A stretch of DNA of 18,920 nucleotides from UBA9845 sp051889975 (GCA_051889975.1 JBJFDJ010000049.1:1-18920), one strand, 5' to 3'; positions 6,922-15,192 are shown, counted from the first letter of the stretch. Made by a program: numbers and translations. The notes: generated from the letters alone by a model not told the origin.

Positions 6922-7728
6922 ATGAAAAAAGATAACACAAAAAAAGTTGTGATAATCACCGGTGCAAGCAGTGGCATAGGTTTGGCAACTGCAAAGATGT
7001 ATGCACAAAAGGGTTTTGTTGTGTATGGTTTGGCGCGAAATAATTTTGTAACCAACGATTTTAATTATATGAGTTGTGATGTGACAAACAAAGATATGAT
7101 TAAAAGTGTTGTTGAAGAAATTTTTAACAAAGAAGGTGCAATTGACATACTGGTTAATTGTGCCGGAATGGGCATCAGTGGCAGTGTTGAAAACACTCCA
7201 ACAGAAAAAATACAAAAAATTTTTGATGTGAATTTTTTGGGGGCTGTTAACATGTGCAAGGCAGTTTTGCCATATATGAGACAAAACAAAACCGGTCATA
7301 TAATTAACATAAGCAGTGTTGCAGGCGAATTGACAATACCTTTTCAAACATTTTACAGCGCAACAAAGTCAGCATTGCAAAGTTTTAGCACGGGGCTTTC
7401 AATGGAAGTTAAGCCTTTTGGCATAAAAGTTGCTTGCGTTTTGCCGGGAGACACCAAAACTGGCTTTACATCAGCACGCGAAAAAAATGCTGTTGATGAT
7501 GAAAGTTATGGCAATCGCATTAACAAAAGTATTGCCACCATGGAAAAAGACGAGCAAAACGGAATGACTCCCGGAAGTGTTGCAAAAGTTATTTTAAAAG
7601 TGAGCAAGAAAAAAAATCCAAAGATGTTAAATGTTGTTGGCGCAAAATATAAATTCTTTTGTTTTTTAAAAAAAATACTGCCAACAAAATTAATTAACAA
7701 AATTCTATATGTCTTGTATGCCAAATAG
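6922..7728 (+). CDS. Short-chain dehydrogenase/reductase (268 aa)
   Basis: Classical SDR. The Rossmann nucleotide-binding motif TGASSGIG is at 13-20, the NCAG motif at 79-82, catalytic Ser in INISS (about 131-132), and Tyr145/Lys149 in YSATK, followed by the PGD segment (175-177) common after the active site. ARN (38-40) after the second strand suggests NADP preference. The final 40 residues, with a basic and hydrophobic end (KFFCFLKKILPTKLINKILYVLY), look like a membrane-associating helix, as in several lipid- or steroid-related SDRs. There is no Shine-Dalgarno site; the promoter suggests a leaderless message. The J-domain gene follows after 47 bases and may be cotranscribed. Substrate unknown. 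Confidence 0.9.
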   Translation: MKKDNTKKVVIITGASSGIGLATAKMYAQKGFVVYGLARNNFVTNDFNYMSCDVTNKDMIKSVVEEIFNKEGAIDILVNCAGMGISGSVENTPTEKIQKIFDVNFLGAVNMCKAVLPYMRQNKTGHIINISSVAGELTIPFQTFYSATKSALQSFSTGLSMEVKPFGIKVACVLPGDTKTGFTSAREKNAVDDESYGNRINKSIATMEKDEQNGMTPGSVAKVILKVSKKKNPKMLNVVGAKYKFFCFLKKILPTKLINKILYVLYAK

Positions 7729-7775
7729 TTGTTCAAACAAAAATTAGTTAATTATGCATCAAAAAAGGTGAATTT

Positions 7776-8324
7776 ATGACAAACGAAAAAAATTATTATG
7801 AAATTTTGGAAGTTCCAACAAGCGCAAGTCAGCAAGAAATTAAAACTGCGTATTACAAAAAAATAAAAATCTATCACCCAGACACTTATGTTGGCGATAA
7901 GTTAGAGGCTGAAAATATGACGGCAATGTTAAATCTTGCCTACGGCACACTTGGTGATGACGCCAAAAGAAATGAATATGATAACAAATTGGGTTTAGAC
8001 AAAAAAGAAAAACGAACAAATCATAATAACAAACAAAAATTCAAACAAAAAGCAACCCACGCAAAAAGCCAACAAAAAATGCGCACTTTTAAAAGAGATA
8101 AAAAAACACAAAACAAAGACGAAACAACAAAAACCGAACAAAAAGCAGAAAAAACTGATAAAAAAACAGAAAAAAACAAAAAAACTTCTAGCTTTTTTGA
8201 CAAAAAAGAACAAAAAGTGTTAACAGAAGAACAAAAAAGAAATTTGCGAGAACGCAGAATTTTTGATATTGTTATTGTTTTGCTTTTGATTGTGATTGTT
8301 ATGTTGCTTTTAATTTACAAATAA
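7776..8324 (+). CDS. Tail-anchored J-domain protein (182 aa)
   Basis: The N-terminal J-domain spans about residues 6-72: YYEILEVPTSASQQEIK, the HPD tripeptide at 34-36 that stimulates Hsp70 ATPase, and a fourth helix ending near YDNKLGL. A highly charged linker (about 73-160) rich in Lys, Gln, Thr and Glu follows, then a single hydrophobic helix (about 162-180) ending at the last two residues. This predicts a C-tail-anchored protein with the J-domain in the cytoplasm, recruiting DnaK to the membrane. It lacks the Gly/Phe, zinc-finger and client-binding parts of true DnaJ. AAGGTG precedes the ATG at suitable distance. Client unknown. Confidence 0.88.
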   Translation: MTNEKNYYEILEVPTSASQQEIKTAYYKKIKIYHPDTYVGDKLEAENMTAMLNLAYGTLGDDAKRNEYDNKLGLDKKEKRTNHNNKQKFKQKATHAKSQQKMRTFKRDKKTQNKDETTKTEQKAEKTDKKTEKNKKTSSFFDKKEQKVLTEEQKRNLRERRIFDIVIVLLLIVIVMLLLIYK

Positions 8325-8345
8325 AATTTGCTTTTTTTAAACAAG

Positions 8346-8450
8346 TTTTAAGTGATGTTATTTATCAAATACATTTAAAAAAAATATTTTAAAACTACTT
8401 TTAAAGTGATACTGTTTATCAATAACATATAAAAAATATGCAAAAGTAAC
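8346..8450 (+). repeat. Imperfect tandem repeat, two units of about 53 bp
   Basis: Units 8346-8398 and 8399-8450 share TTTTAA(A)GTGAT, TTTATCAA, ACAT and an A-rich end, with many mismatches. No open frame runs through it. It lies between the J-domain gene and the terminator, in the transcribed 3' region. Confidence 0.55.
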
Positions 8451-8453
8451 TAT

Positions 8454-8487
8454 TAAAAAAATGAGATATTGTCTATCTCATTTTTTT
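8454..8487. terminator. Bidirectional terminator after the J-domain gene
   Basis: ATGAGATA (8461-8468) pairs with TATCTCAT (8474-8481) around TTGTC, with A-run before and T-run after. It serves the J-domain unit and the converging YqeY gene. The remainder up to 8628 is AT-rich with no further feature seen. Confidence 0.88.
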
Positions 8488-8628
8488 GTAATTAAACAAA
8501 CATACATTTTGCAAAATTAAAATGCTATTGTTAAAAGTTGTAAATGCAACTAATTTTTTTCATTGAGAAATCAAAATAAAAAATTATTTTTAATAGGTCA
8601 AATCAAAAAACAAATTTTTAAATTATGC

Positions 8629-9051
8629 TTATAGTGTTTTTAAAACATCTTGAACAGTGCGCATATCACATTTGCCTGCATAATTTGTTTTAAAATGCTT
8701 CATAACTGCACCAATGCTTTTGTCGGCTAAGCCCAAAATGATTTCTTTAATCTCTTGCTCTGACATCATTTTTGGCAAAAACACTTTGAGTGCATTTTTT
8801 TGAATTTCCAACTCTTCAACGGATTCTGGTCGGTTTGCCTTTTTATAGTTAAGTTGCTCTTCGTCAAGTTCTTTAATTGTTTTTTGAATTATTGCAACCA
8901 TATCAACATCGGCAATTTCTTCGCCCTTTGACCTTTTTTCAATTTCGGCAAGTTTGTATTTATTCATTACAATGCTGTATGCTGTTCGGCTTGCATTGTC
9001 ATGAGATTTCAAAGCCACCATATTTGATTTTTTAATTTCATCAATTATCAT
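8629..9051 (-). CDS. yqeY: GatB/YqeY domain protein (140 aa)
   Basis: A small helical protein of the YqeY family, related to the C-terminal tRNA-binding tail of the GatB amidotransferase subunit. Visible signatures are the N-terminal DEIKKSNMVALKSHD, the central basic/acidic helix with AIIQKTIKELDEEQ, and the C-terminal FLPKMMSEQEI, the typical family motif, ending with a short basic repeat (MKHFKTNYAGKCDMRTV). Length matches the usual 140-150 aa. I chose the Met at 9051 over the one 12 codons earlier because AAAGGAGAT stands just before it and the extra residues are an AT-run artefact. Probably follows the RadC-like gene in one transcript; its precise role in cells is not established. Confidence 0.9.
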   Translation of the reverse strand: MIIDEIKKSNMVALKSHDNASRTAYSIVMNKYKLAEIEKRSKGEEIADVDMVAIIQKTIKELDEEQLNYKKANRPESVEELEIQKNALKVFLPKMMSEQEIKEIILGLADKSIGAVMKHFKTNYAGKCDMRTVQDVLKTL

Positions 9052-9177
9052 AAAATATCTCCTTTTTTTAAATTTTTTTGCCATCAACTTAATTTTTTTA
9101 ATTATTTTTATTAATTTTATAAATTAATTTGATTTATTAAGTTAATTTAAAATTTTCTTTATTTTTTTTGTTTTTTT

Positions 9178-9924
9178 TTAAATTTTTCTGCTATACTCTT
9201 CAAAACTTTGCAATATGCCATTGTTAGAAAAACTAAAACTTCTGCCCATGTAGTTAACAATTAAATGCTCCACTATTTTAATGTTGTGATATTTAAACGC
9301 CATATACAATTTTTTGGTTGTTTCAATATCTTCTTGGCTTGGATCTTCACTTGTTGTTGGATGATTGTGCACAAAAACAACTTTTCTTGCATTGACACTG
9401 GTTGCAAACCTAACAATCTCATTAATTCTTATGTTAACTTCGGTGTTGTTGCCACGAGAGACGAGTTTTTGATTTATTACGTGGTCGCCATTGTCTAAAC
9501 ATATGACATAAAATTCTTCTTGTGGCAAATGACAAATTGCATTGCCAAGATAATTAAACACATCTTGCGTGCAAGTTAAAGTTGCTTTTGGTTTTTGTTT
9601 GCTCAGTTTGTAATTTCTAAACATATAAGGAAACAAGTTTAAAAATATTGCCATATTTTCACTTACGCCCTTAACTTTTTTTAAGTCAACAACGTCTGCT
9701 TCGCAAACATTTGCCAAGCAACCAAAAGTGTTAATTAAACGATGAGCAATTTCATTTGTATCTTTTCGTGGCACTATACCAAACAAAATGTATTCCAAGG
9801 CAATATAATCATCCACATCATCAAATCTAGTGTGCAAAAGAGTTTCTCTTAACCTATCACGATGACCATCGTGCAGGCATTCTTTGTCAGTTTCACTTTC
9901 TTCATGCTTGTTTATAAATCTCAT
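9178..9924 (-). CDS. radC: RadC-like JAB/JAMM-domain protein (248 aa)
   Basis: The N-terminal part (about 35-105) matches the helix-hairpin-helix region of RadC/UPF0758 (EYILFGIVPRKDTNEIAHRL, then LKKVKGVSE). The C-terminal half has the JAMM zinc site: Glu162, HNHP with His186 and His188, and Asp199 in PSQED, the HxHPx5PSxxD pattern. The family was once linked to DNA repair, but a repair role is not supported for Streptococcus RadC, and activity is unknown. Start supported by AGGG and a TTGATT-17-TATAAT promoter. The first 20 residues are more acidic and His/Cys-rich than usual, and the match begins after them. Confidence 0.9.
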   Translation of the reverse strand: MRFINKHEESETDKECLHDGHRDRLRETLLHTRFDDVDDYIALEYILFGIVPRKDTNEIAHRLINTFGCLANVCEADVVDLKKVKGVSENMAIFLNLFPYMFRNYKLSKQKPKATLTCTQDVFNYLGNAICHLPQEEFYVICLDNGDHVINQKLVSRGNNTEVNIRINEIVRFATSVNARKVVFVHNHPTTSEDPSQEDIETTKKLYMAFKYHNIKIVEHLIVNYMGRSFSFSNNGILQSFEEYSRKI

Positions 9925-9947
9925 TTGTATATCCCTAGAATAATAAC

Positions 9948-9976
9948 ATTATATATTTTTATACCAAAAAAATCAA
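9948..9976 (-). promoter_or_regulatory. Promoter of the RadC-like gene
   Basis: Minus strand -35 TTGATT (9971-9976), 17-bp spacer, -10 TATAAT (9948-9953). It may also drive the YqeY gene, since no terminator was seen between them. Confidence 0.78.
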
Positions 9977-10031
9977 GTAAATAGTAAATTTATTGAATTA
10001 ATATAAAAAAAATCAAAATTAATAAAAATAA

Positions 10032-10060
10032 TTGTAAAAAAATTAAATAAATAATATACT
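10032..10060 (+). promoter_or_regulatory. Promoter of the DegV gene
   Basis: -35 TTGTAA (10032-10037), 17-bp spacer, -10 TATACT (10055-10060). Confidence 0.75.
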
Positions 10061-10088
10061 ATTTATGTCAAACAAAAAAGGAGATTAT

Positions 10089-10952
10089 ATGAAAATAAAA
10101 ATTACTGCTGATAGCACCGTAGATTTGTCGCCAGAATTAACAGAAAAATACAACATTGGCATAGTTCCACTTTGTGTTAATCTTGGCGAACAAGTTTTTG
10201 AAGATGGCAAAACAATAACCCCACAACAAATTTATGAATTTGTTGATAAAACAAAAACATTGCCAAAGACAAGTGCAGTCAACACCGAAAAATATCAAGC
10301 TTGTTTTGAAAATTATTTATCACAAGGATATGATGCAATAATTCACTTTAACTTGTCCAGCGAGATGAGTGTAACTCATCAAAATGCAAAACTTGCAAGT
10401 GAAAATTTTAAAAATGTGTTTGTTGTTGACAGCGCAAATTTGTCAACAGGCATAGGTGTTCAAGTGCTTTATGCAAGCGAGCTTGCCCAAAGTGGCAAAT
10501 ATGACGCAAAACAAATTGTTGAAATGGTTGAAAGCCGAAAAGCAAATGTTTGCGCTGGATTTATATTAGACAAACTTGAGTATTTATATCGCGGTGGCAG
10601 ATGCAGTGCCGTAAGCATGCTGGGAGCAAACCTGCTTAAATTAAAACCTATCATTGAAGTGCATGATGGCAAAATGGGTATGTATGGCAAATGTATGGGC
10701 AAATTTGACAAATGTGTTTTAAAATATGTTGCCCAAACCCTAAGCAAATATAACAACCCTGATAACACCAGAATTTTTATAACTCACACAAAAATGGACC
10801 CAGAAATTGTTGAATCTGTTAAAAAATATTTGCAGGAAAACACAAATTTTAAGGAAATCATTGAAACAACTGCTGGTAGCACCATAACAAGTCATTGTGG
10901 CCCTAACACCATTGGAATTTTGTATTATAACGATGGCGAAGGTCACTATTAA
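10089..10952 (+). CDS. DegV-family fatty-acid-binding protein (287 aa)
   Basis: A cytoplasmic DegV-family protein; characterised members bind a fatty acid and, as FakB, present it to the kinase FakA for phosphorylation and entry into phospholipids. Signatures: the N-terminal ADSTVDLSPE (7-16), KTSAVNTEKY with the Thr/Ser at the acyl-carboxylate site, and LDKLEYLYRGGRCSAVS near the middle, which is the conserved R-G-G-R segment. The C-terminus GPNTIGILYY is also typical. Length is the family's usual 280-290. I chose the ATG at 10089, with AAAGGAG upstream, over the in-frame ATG eight codons earlier that lies too close to the -10 box. No fakA is in the window. Single-gene unit with its own terminator. 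Confidence 0.93.
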   Translation: MKIKITADSTVDLSPELTEKYNIGIVPLCVNLGEQVFEDGKTITPQQIYEFVDKTKTLPKTSAVNTEKYQACFENYLSQGYDAIIHFNLSSEMSVTHQNAKLASENFKNVFVVDSANLSTGIGVQVLYASELAQSGKYDAKQIVEMVESRKANVCAGFILDKLEYLYRGGRCSAVSMLGANLLKLKPIIEVHDGKMGMYGKCMGKFDKCVLKYVAQTLSKYNNPDNTRIFITHTKMDPEIVESVKKYLQENTNFKEIIETTAGSTITSHCGPNTIGILYYNDGEGHY

Positions 10953-10958
10953 TGTCAC

Positions 10959-10995
10959 AAAAAAACACATTAACTTTTTGTTAATGTGTTTTTTG
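10959..10995. terminator. Bidirectional terminator after the DegV gene
   Basis: AAAAAACACATTAAC pairs with GTTAATGTGTTTTTT around TTTTT. It stands between the DegV gene and the converging 173-aa gene. Confidence 0.93.
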
Positions 10996-11053
10996 ATATC
11001 TTTGTTTTGAGTTATATGGCTAAGTTTTTTTATTTGTTATGCAATTTTTTTGC

Positions 11054-11575
11054 TTAAAAATTCATATGTGGGTCATTTCTATCAATGTAACTGTCAGCCA
11101 TATTTTTGTTGTTGTTTTTTATCATTTTTTCGTATCTGGTTTTTAAGTTTAAAATCTCATTATATGTTAAGCCATATCCAAAATGTTTGTGAAAATCAAA
11201 GCTCTTGTAATCACAACTATAATCAGTGCCCCATTTATCTAACTTTTTGTTATACTTGTCAATTTCCTTTTCGTCTTTTTTAAATTGTTTTGCCATTTCT
11301 GGATACAACTTTTTTACGCAATTTTCCAAAAGTTCTTCAATTTTCATCTTGCTAATACAACTGCCATATTCTTTTTGGCAGGCAACTTCAACTGACATAT
11401 AAGCGTTAACAGAGCCAAAATCACCTGTATACAATCCTTTTGCATCATATATTGCACCTGTTTCCATATTTTTAACTTTTGTAAAACCAATATTAAACAG
11501 GTATATGTGAACACCACGAGATTTATCAACTGCAAAATAAACATTGTTCATATCATATTTAAAATTATCTTCCAT
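11054..11575 (-). CDS. Unknown protein (173 aa)
   Basis: No family recognised. The first 75 residues are mixed beta-like (NNVYFAVDKSRGVHIYLFNIGFTKV, with a GAIYDAKGLYTGDFG stretch). The rest is highly charged and helical (LLENCVKKLYPEMAKQFKKDEKEIDKYNKKLDKWG), followed by a Tyr/Asp/His-rich end. There is no signal peptide and no membrane segment, so it should be cytoplasmic. GAGGG before the ATG supports the start. It lies downstream of the PHP-domain gene on the same strand with about 105 bases between. Any functional link to PHP is inference. Confidence 0.7.
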   Translation of the reverse strand: MEDNFKYDMNNVYFAVDKSRGVHIYLFNIGFTKVKNMETGAIYDAKGLYTGDFGSVNAYMSVEVACQKEYGSCISKMKIEELLENCVKKLYPEMAKQFKKDEKEIDKYNKKLDKWGTDYSCDYKSFDFHKHFGYGLTYNEILNLKTRYEKMIKNNNKNMADSYIDRNDPHMNF

Positions 11576-11680
11576 AATCCCTCGCTTTTGTTTGTTTTAT
11601 ATTGTGTTGTCAACGCGCCATAGCCATTGTGGTTGCTACTCATTTTATCATTTATATTTTTGTTTTTGATATTATATCAT

Positions 11681-13123
11681 TTACAAATGAAATGAAACGC
11701 TGTTTTCTTCTTGACTTAACCTTTCTTTGCCCGACCTGTTTAACTTGAAGTATGAACTTTGCGTGCATAACAAATTTTGTGGGTTAAAATATGGCTTTTT
11801 GTTGGTGCTTTCTGCGTGCTCATCTTTAAAATAATATTCGTCATCTTCATTAAAATGACTGTCTGTGCCATAAGAAATTGCCAAATTGTATTTATCCATG
11901 GTGATGTCAAGTGCTTGTTCTAAACAATTGTGTTTTAAATATTTTTTTTGCATTTCAAAGCCATCAATTCTAACACCTTTTTTAAGCAAGTTGTTATATA
12001 AAATTTGAAACATCACCAAATTGCATACATCGCCCTTAATTGAATAACCACGGTCTCTATCAACAACCATAATGTCTTGAAGTGAAAAACTGCCGTTTTC
12101 CAGTTCATAATTATCATTTAACTTGCGTTTAATTCTGTTTTTTACAGAATCTGGCAACGTGGAACAATCTACATTTAAAAAATCTTTAACTGCAATTTCT
12201 GTGTTTTTGTGGATTTTTAAAGTATATGGATGCGCAAAACAAGTGGTTGCACAATCTCCTAAAATTTTTGGGATTTCTAAAATATCAATTTTGTTTAAGC
12301 TGTGCAAGTCATTAATAATTTGTGGTTTAGAAGGAAATATTATATATGGCTTGTCGTTTTTAACTTCTTTTTTCGTTATAATTTTGCTTATTTTTTCTTT
12401 TGCTTGCTCTTCTGTAAGATTATCAAAATATTTGCTATGATATTTTACATAGTCGTAAGTTTCGTCAATAAAAATATTTCGTATTTCGGTATAACTTGCG
12501 CCTTCTTTAATGCAAGGCAAATAACAATCATAAGGCACTTTTACATTGCATTTTTCAAATATCAAATTGCGTGCTGCCAAAATTTGACCACCAATTGATA
12601 TATATGTTTTTTGCTTTTCTTCTTTTGAATTTGCAACAATTTTTGGGTCATATTTTAAAGTTGTAGGGCTCATAACCATTTTGTTTAACAGTGAAATTGC
12701 CCTTGTGCGCTTAAAAAACTCTTTTTCTTTGCCGGGTTTTGCGTGCGCCAGCAAATGCATGCCCTTAAACACATACTTTTCATCTCTGTTTTTTGTGTCG
12801 GGATATGTTAAAACGCGTCCACAATCAACGTTTAACTCTATGCCGGGAATAAAATCAACATTTTTATATTTTTCGGGTTCTTTGTTAATTTGTTTCCAAG
12901 CATAATAGGCACCTTCACTGCTGTCGTGGTCTGTTATTGAAAAAGCAACTCTTTTATCAAGCAACACTTCTTCGTTGCCTTTTTTCACTCTTTCAAATTT
13001 GGTTTCGGCAAGTTGGCGATAATACTCCAAAATATCTTTAACCATCAAAGTGGCTTTTGGTGCCTCATAAGAATATTTTGAATGTTGGTGCAAATCAATT
13101 GCGCTATATTTTGTTTTATCCAT
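11681..13123 (-). CDS. PHP-domain metal-dependent phosphoesterase-like protein with a large insertion (480 aa)
   Basis: PHP-superfamily metal ligands appear in order: DLHQHSKYS (His12, His14), ITDHD (Asp65, His66, Asp67), FIPGIELN (Glu96), HLLAH (His123, His127), CFAHPY (His298) and GTDSHF (Asp421, His423). The set is complete enough to predict an active tri-metal phosphoesterase, as in histidinol-phosphate phosphatase or YciV-type nucleases. It is unusually long: about 170 residues separate the HLLAH and CFAHPY motifs, and a further 120 lie before the last motif, whereas typical stand-alone PHP enzymes have about 250-300 residues. Start supported by AGGGAAA and an ATG with N-terminus MDKTKYSAIDLHQH. 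The leader is about 98 nt. Substrate unknown. Confidence 0.83.
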   Translation of the reverse strand: MDKTKYSAIDLHQHSKYSYEAPKATLMVKDILEYYRQLAETKFERVKKGNEEVLLDKRVAFSITDHDSSEGAYYAWKQINKEPEKYKNVDFIPGIELNVDCGRVLTYPDTKNRDEKYVFKGMHLLAHAKPGKEKEFFKRTRAISLLNKMVMSPTTLKYDPKIVANSKEEKQKTYISIGGQILAARNLIFEKCNVKVPYDCYLPCIKEGASYTEIRNIFIDETYDYVKYHSKYFDNLTEEQAKEKISKIITKKEVKNDKPYIIFPSKPQIINDLHSLNKIDILEIPKILGDCATTCFAHPYTLKIHKNTEIAVKDFLNVDCSTLPDSVKNRIKRKLNDNYELENGSFSLQDIMVVDRDRGYSIKGDVCNLVMFQILYNNLLKKGVRIDGFEMQKKYLKHNCLEQALDITMDKYNLAISYGTDSHFNEDDEYYFKDEHAESTNKKPYFNPQNLLCTQSSYFKLNRSGKERLSQEENSVSFHL

Positions 13124-13227
13124 AGTTTCCCTTATTTATTTTTATTTTGTGGGTTTGTGTTGTAATTTTTTTGTGCAAATGTAAGCTATGCAAAGTTTTA
13201 AATAAGCCTTGTTATATATTCATAACC

Positions 13228-13256
13228 ATTGTAACATTGTTTTAAAACAATTTCAA
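13228..13256 (-). promoter_or_regulatory. Promoter of the PHP gene with a palindrome in the spacer
   Basis: Minus strand -35 TTGAAA (13251-13256), 17-bp spacer, -10 TACAAT (13228-13233). A perfect 16-bp palindrome, ATTGTTTTAAAACAAT (13236-13251), fills the spacer and could be an operator. The predicted leader to the ATG at 13123 is about 98 nt. Confidence 0.65.
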
Positions 13257-13283
13257 TAGCAAATTTAAATTTTTTGCGCCACA

Positions 13284-13320
13284 GCCACCAAAACTGACGC
13301 TTCGCCCCAGTTTTGACGGC
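13284..13320 (-). repeat. Hairpin repeat element, copy B
   Basis: Second copy of the element at 501-537, read on the minus strand: GCCGTCAAAACTG pairs with CAGTTTTGGTGGC over the loop GGGCGAAGCGT. Compared with copy A, the four inner pairs changed (GTAA/TTAC to ACTG/CAGT) with pairing intact, while outer stem and loop stayed the same. The preceding CAAAAA is shared. It lies between the 3' end of argS and the PHP promoter. On the plus strand the stem is followed by five T, as in an intrinsic terminator, but no plus-strand gene reaches it. The rest of 13321-13466 holds nothing recognised. Confidence 0.8.
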
Positions 13321-13466
13321 TTTTTGCATCCACATTTGTGCCATCATAAAATTTTTTATCTAATTGTCATACAAATTGCAAAACATTTTGTAGACTAATT
13401 GTGACATATATATTAAGTTAATATGTTATCAAAAAATTGTATTAAAAATATTACAAGACGTGTTAA

Positions 13467-15131
13467 TTACATACTTTCAACAGTGCCAATGCAAATAAGG
13501 TTTAAGCCGGATTTGATAAACTGCCTTGCAATTTCAATGAGTTTGCACTTTGTTGATTTTTCTGCCATATTATCAACCAAAATGCGCTCTGTTGTGTAAA
13601 ATTTGTTAACTGCTTTGCACATTTCCATTGTGTATTTAGACACCATATTAGGTTCTAGTTTTTCGGTTGCAAGTTTGATTGTTTTTGCAAAGCCATATAG
13701 CAGTTTAACCAAGTTGTAACTATCTTCACTTGTTAAGTAGGTCATGTCAAAGTCGTTTGACAACTCCCCTGCTTTTTTAAGCACGGTTGAAAGTCTTGCA
13801 TAGGTGTATTGCATATAAGGGCTTGTTTCGCCTTCAAATTTTAGTGCTTGTTCAATGTCAAAAACCGTGTCTTTTATCTTTTCATTTTTCGTTACGGTGT
13901 AAACCGTTGCGCCAAGTCCAACAACTTTTGCAACTTCGTCGTCATTTGGCAGGTTTCTATCCTTAATTATCTCTGTTGCCCTTTTTGTTGCCTCTGCCAC
14001 AATGTCACTTATCAGTGCTTGTTTGCCAAGCCTTGACGAAATTTTGCCTTCTGGAAGTCTAATTCTGCCATAATAAATGTGCTGACAGTCATCGGCATAA
14101 TCATAGCCCATAAGTTTTAAAATTTTAAACAAATGTGCAAAATGCAATTTTTGCGCAACATCGGTTACATAATAGTTTTTGTAAAAGTGATATTTATTAT
14201 ACCTGCCCACTGCTGCTGTTAAGTCACGAGTTATATACAAACTGCTACAATCACTTTTTTTGATAACTTCAACTTCATCGCCAAATCTTATAATTTTTGA
14301 ACCTTTTTCCCCCTCTTCCAAAAGGCCTTTTTGTTCAAGTTCCTTAATTACTTCATCAATCTTGTCGTGATAATAATATTCGCCATTGTGGTCGTCAAAC
14401 TCAACACCCAGCGCTTTTGTTGCCTGCTTGTTGTATTTTAAACTGATGTCTAAAATCCAGTTGTAAAGTGCAAATGTTTCAGGGTCTTTTTGCTCTATTT
14501 TTGCAAAGCATTCGCGCGCCATATTGTCATAATACTCTTCGCCTTCGTGTTTGCAAAACTCAACATACAAATCTTGTATGGCATCTATGCCACGGGCTTC
14601 TATATCTTCTTTTTTGCCCCAAAGTTTGTATGCACTGATAATCTTTCCAAATTGTGTTCCATAGTCGCCAACAAAATTTATGCGCACAACTTTGTAACCT
14701 GCATTTTCAAAAAGTCTCGCCAAACACTCGCCCAAAATTGTTGTGCTTAAATGACCAATATGCAAATATTTTGCAAGATTTGCACTGCTGTAATCAATGC
14801 AAATGGTTTTGCCATCGCCAACATTGTCTTTTAAAAGTGACAAGCCATATTTTTGATAGTTATCAATCAAACTTTGAGCAACAACTTGCTTGTTTAAAAA
14901 CAAGTTTAAATAGCCGTTCACTGCTTCTGCTTTTTGAATAACTTTGTTGTCTTTAAAACTATTGGCAAGTTCGGTCGCAATAACAACAGGAGATTTTTTT
15001 AGTTCCTTTGCAAGCGCAAAACAAGGCAAACAAAAGTCGCCCTTTGCATTGTCGGCGCACTCTTGTATGCCGTCTTTATACTTTTGTAAATTTTCTGGCA
15101 GGTTTTTTATAAGTAAATCTTTTAAATCCAT
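13467..15131 (-). CDS. argS: Arginyl-tRNA synthetase (554 aa)
   Basis: Class I aminoacyl-tRNA synthetase charging tRNA-Arg in the cytoplasm. The N-terminal Add1-type domain (residues 1-100) precedes SSANLAKYLHIGHLSTT, whose HIGH is at 124-127 in the ArgRS-specific context. The KMSKS-equivalent is GKISSRLGK, the degenerate loop common in ArgRS. The C-terminal DALR anticodon-binding domain ends GLNLICIGTVESM, similar to the usual ArgRS end. The length is normal. I chose the Met at 15131 because GAGGATATT stands right before it; an upstream in-frame ATG nine codons earlier lies close to the -10 box. Single-gene unit. Confidence 0.97.
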   Translation of the reverse strand: MDLKDLLIKNLPENLQKYKDGIQECADNAKGDFCLPCFALAKELKKSPVVIATELANSFKDNKVIQKAEAVNGYLNLFLNKQVVAQSLIDNYQKYGLSLLKDNVGDGKTICIDYSSANLAKYLHIGHLSTTILGECLARLFENAGYKVVRINFVGDYGTQFGKIISAYKLWGKKEDIEARGIDAIQDLYVEFCKHEGEEYYDNMARECFAKIEQKDPETFALYNWILDISLKYNKQATKALGVEFDDHNGEYYYHDKIDEVIKELEQKGLLEEGEKGSKIIRFGDEVEVIKKSDCSSLYITRDLTAAVGRYNKYHFYKNYYVTDVAQKLHFAHLFKILKLMGYDYADDCQHIYYGRIRLPEGKISSRLGKQALISDIVAEATKRATEIIKDRNLPNDDEVAKVVGLGATVYTVTKNEKIKDTVFDIEQALKFEGETSPYMQYTYARLSTVLKKAGELSNDFDMTYLTSEDSYNLVKLLYGFAKTIKLATEKLEPNMVSKYTMEMCKAVNKFYTTERILVDNMAEKSTKCKLIEIARQFIKSGLNLICIGTVESM

Positions 15132-15146
15132 AATATCCTCGCAAAA

Positions 15147-15175
15147 ATAATAGCACATAAATTGTGTTATTTCAA
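15147..15175 (-). promoter_or_regulatory. Promoter of argS
   Basis: Minus strand -35 TTGAAA (15170-15175), 17-bp spacer, extended -10 TGCTATTAT (box 15147-15152). It begins just after the terminator of the XRE operon upstream. Confidence 0.75.
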
Positions 15176-15192
15176 GTTTTTAGTGTTAAATG

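Noticed and set aside
7995..8213. Minus-strand Phe-rich membrane-like frame
   Set aside because: It is the reverse of the Lys-rich linker of the J-domain protein (AAA read as TTT).
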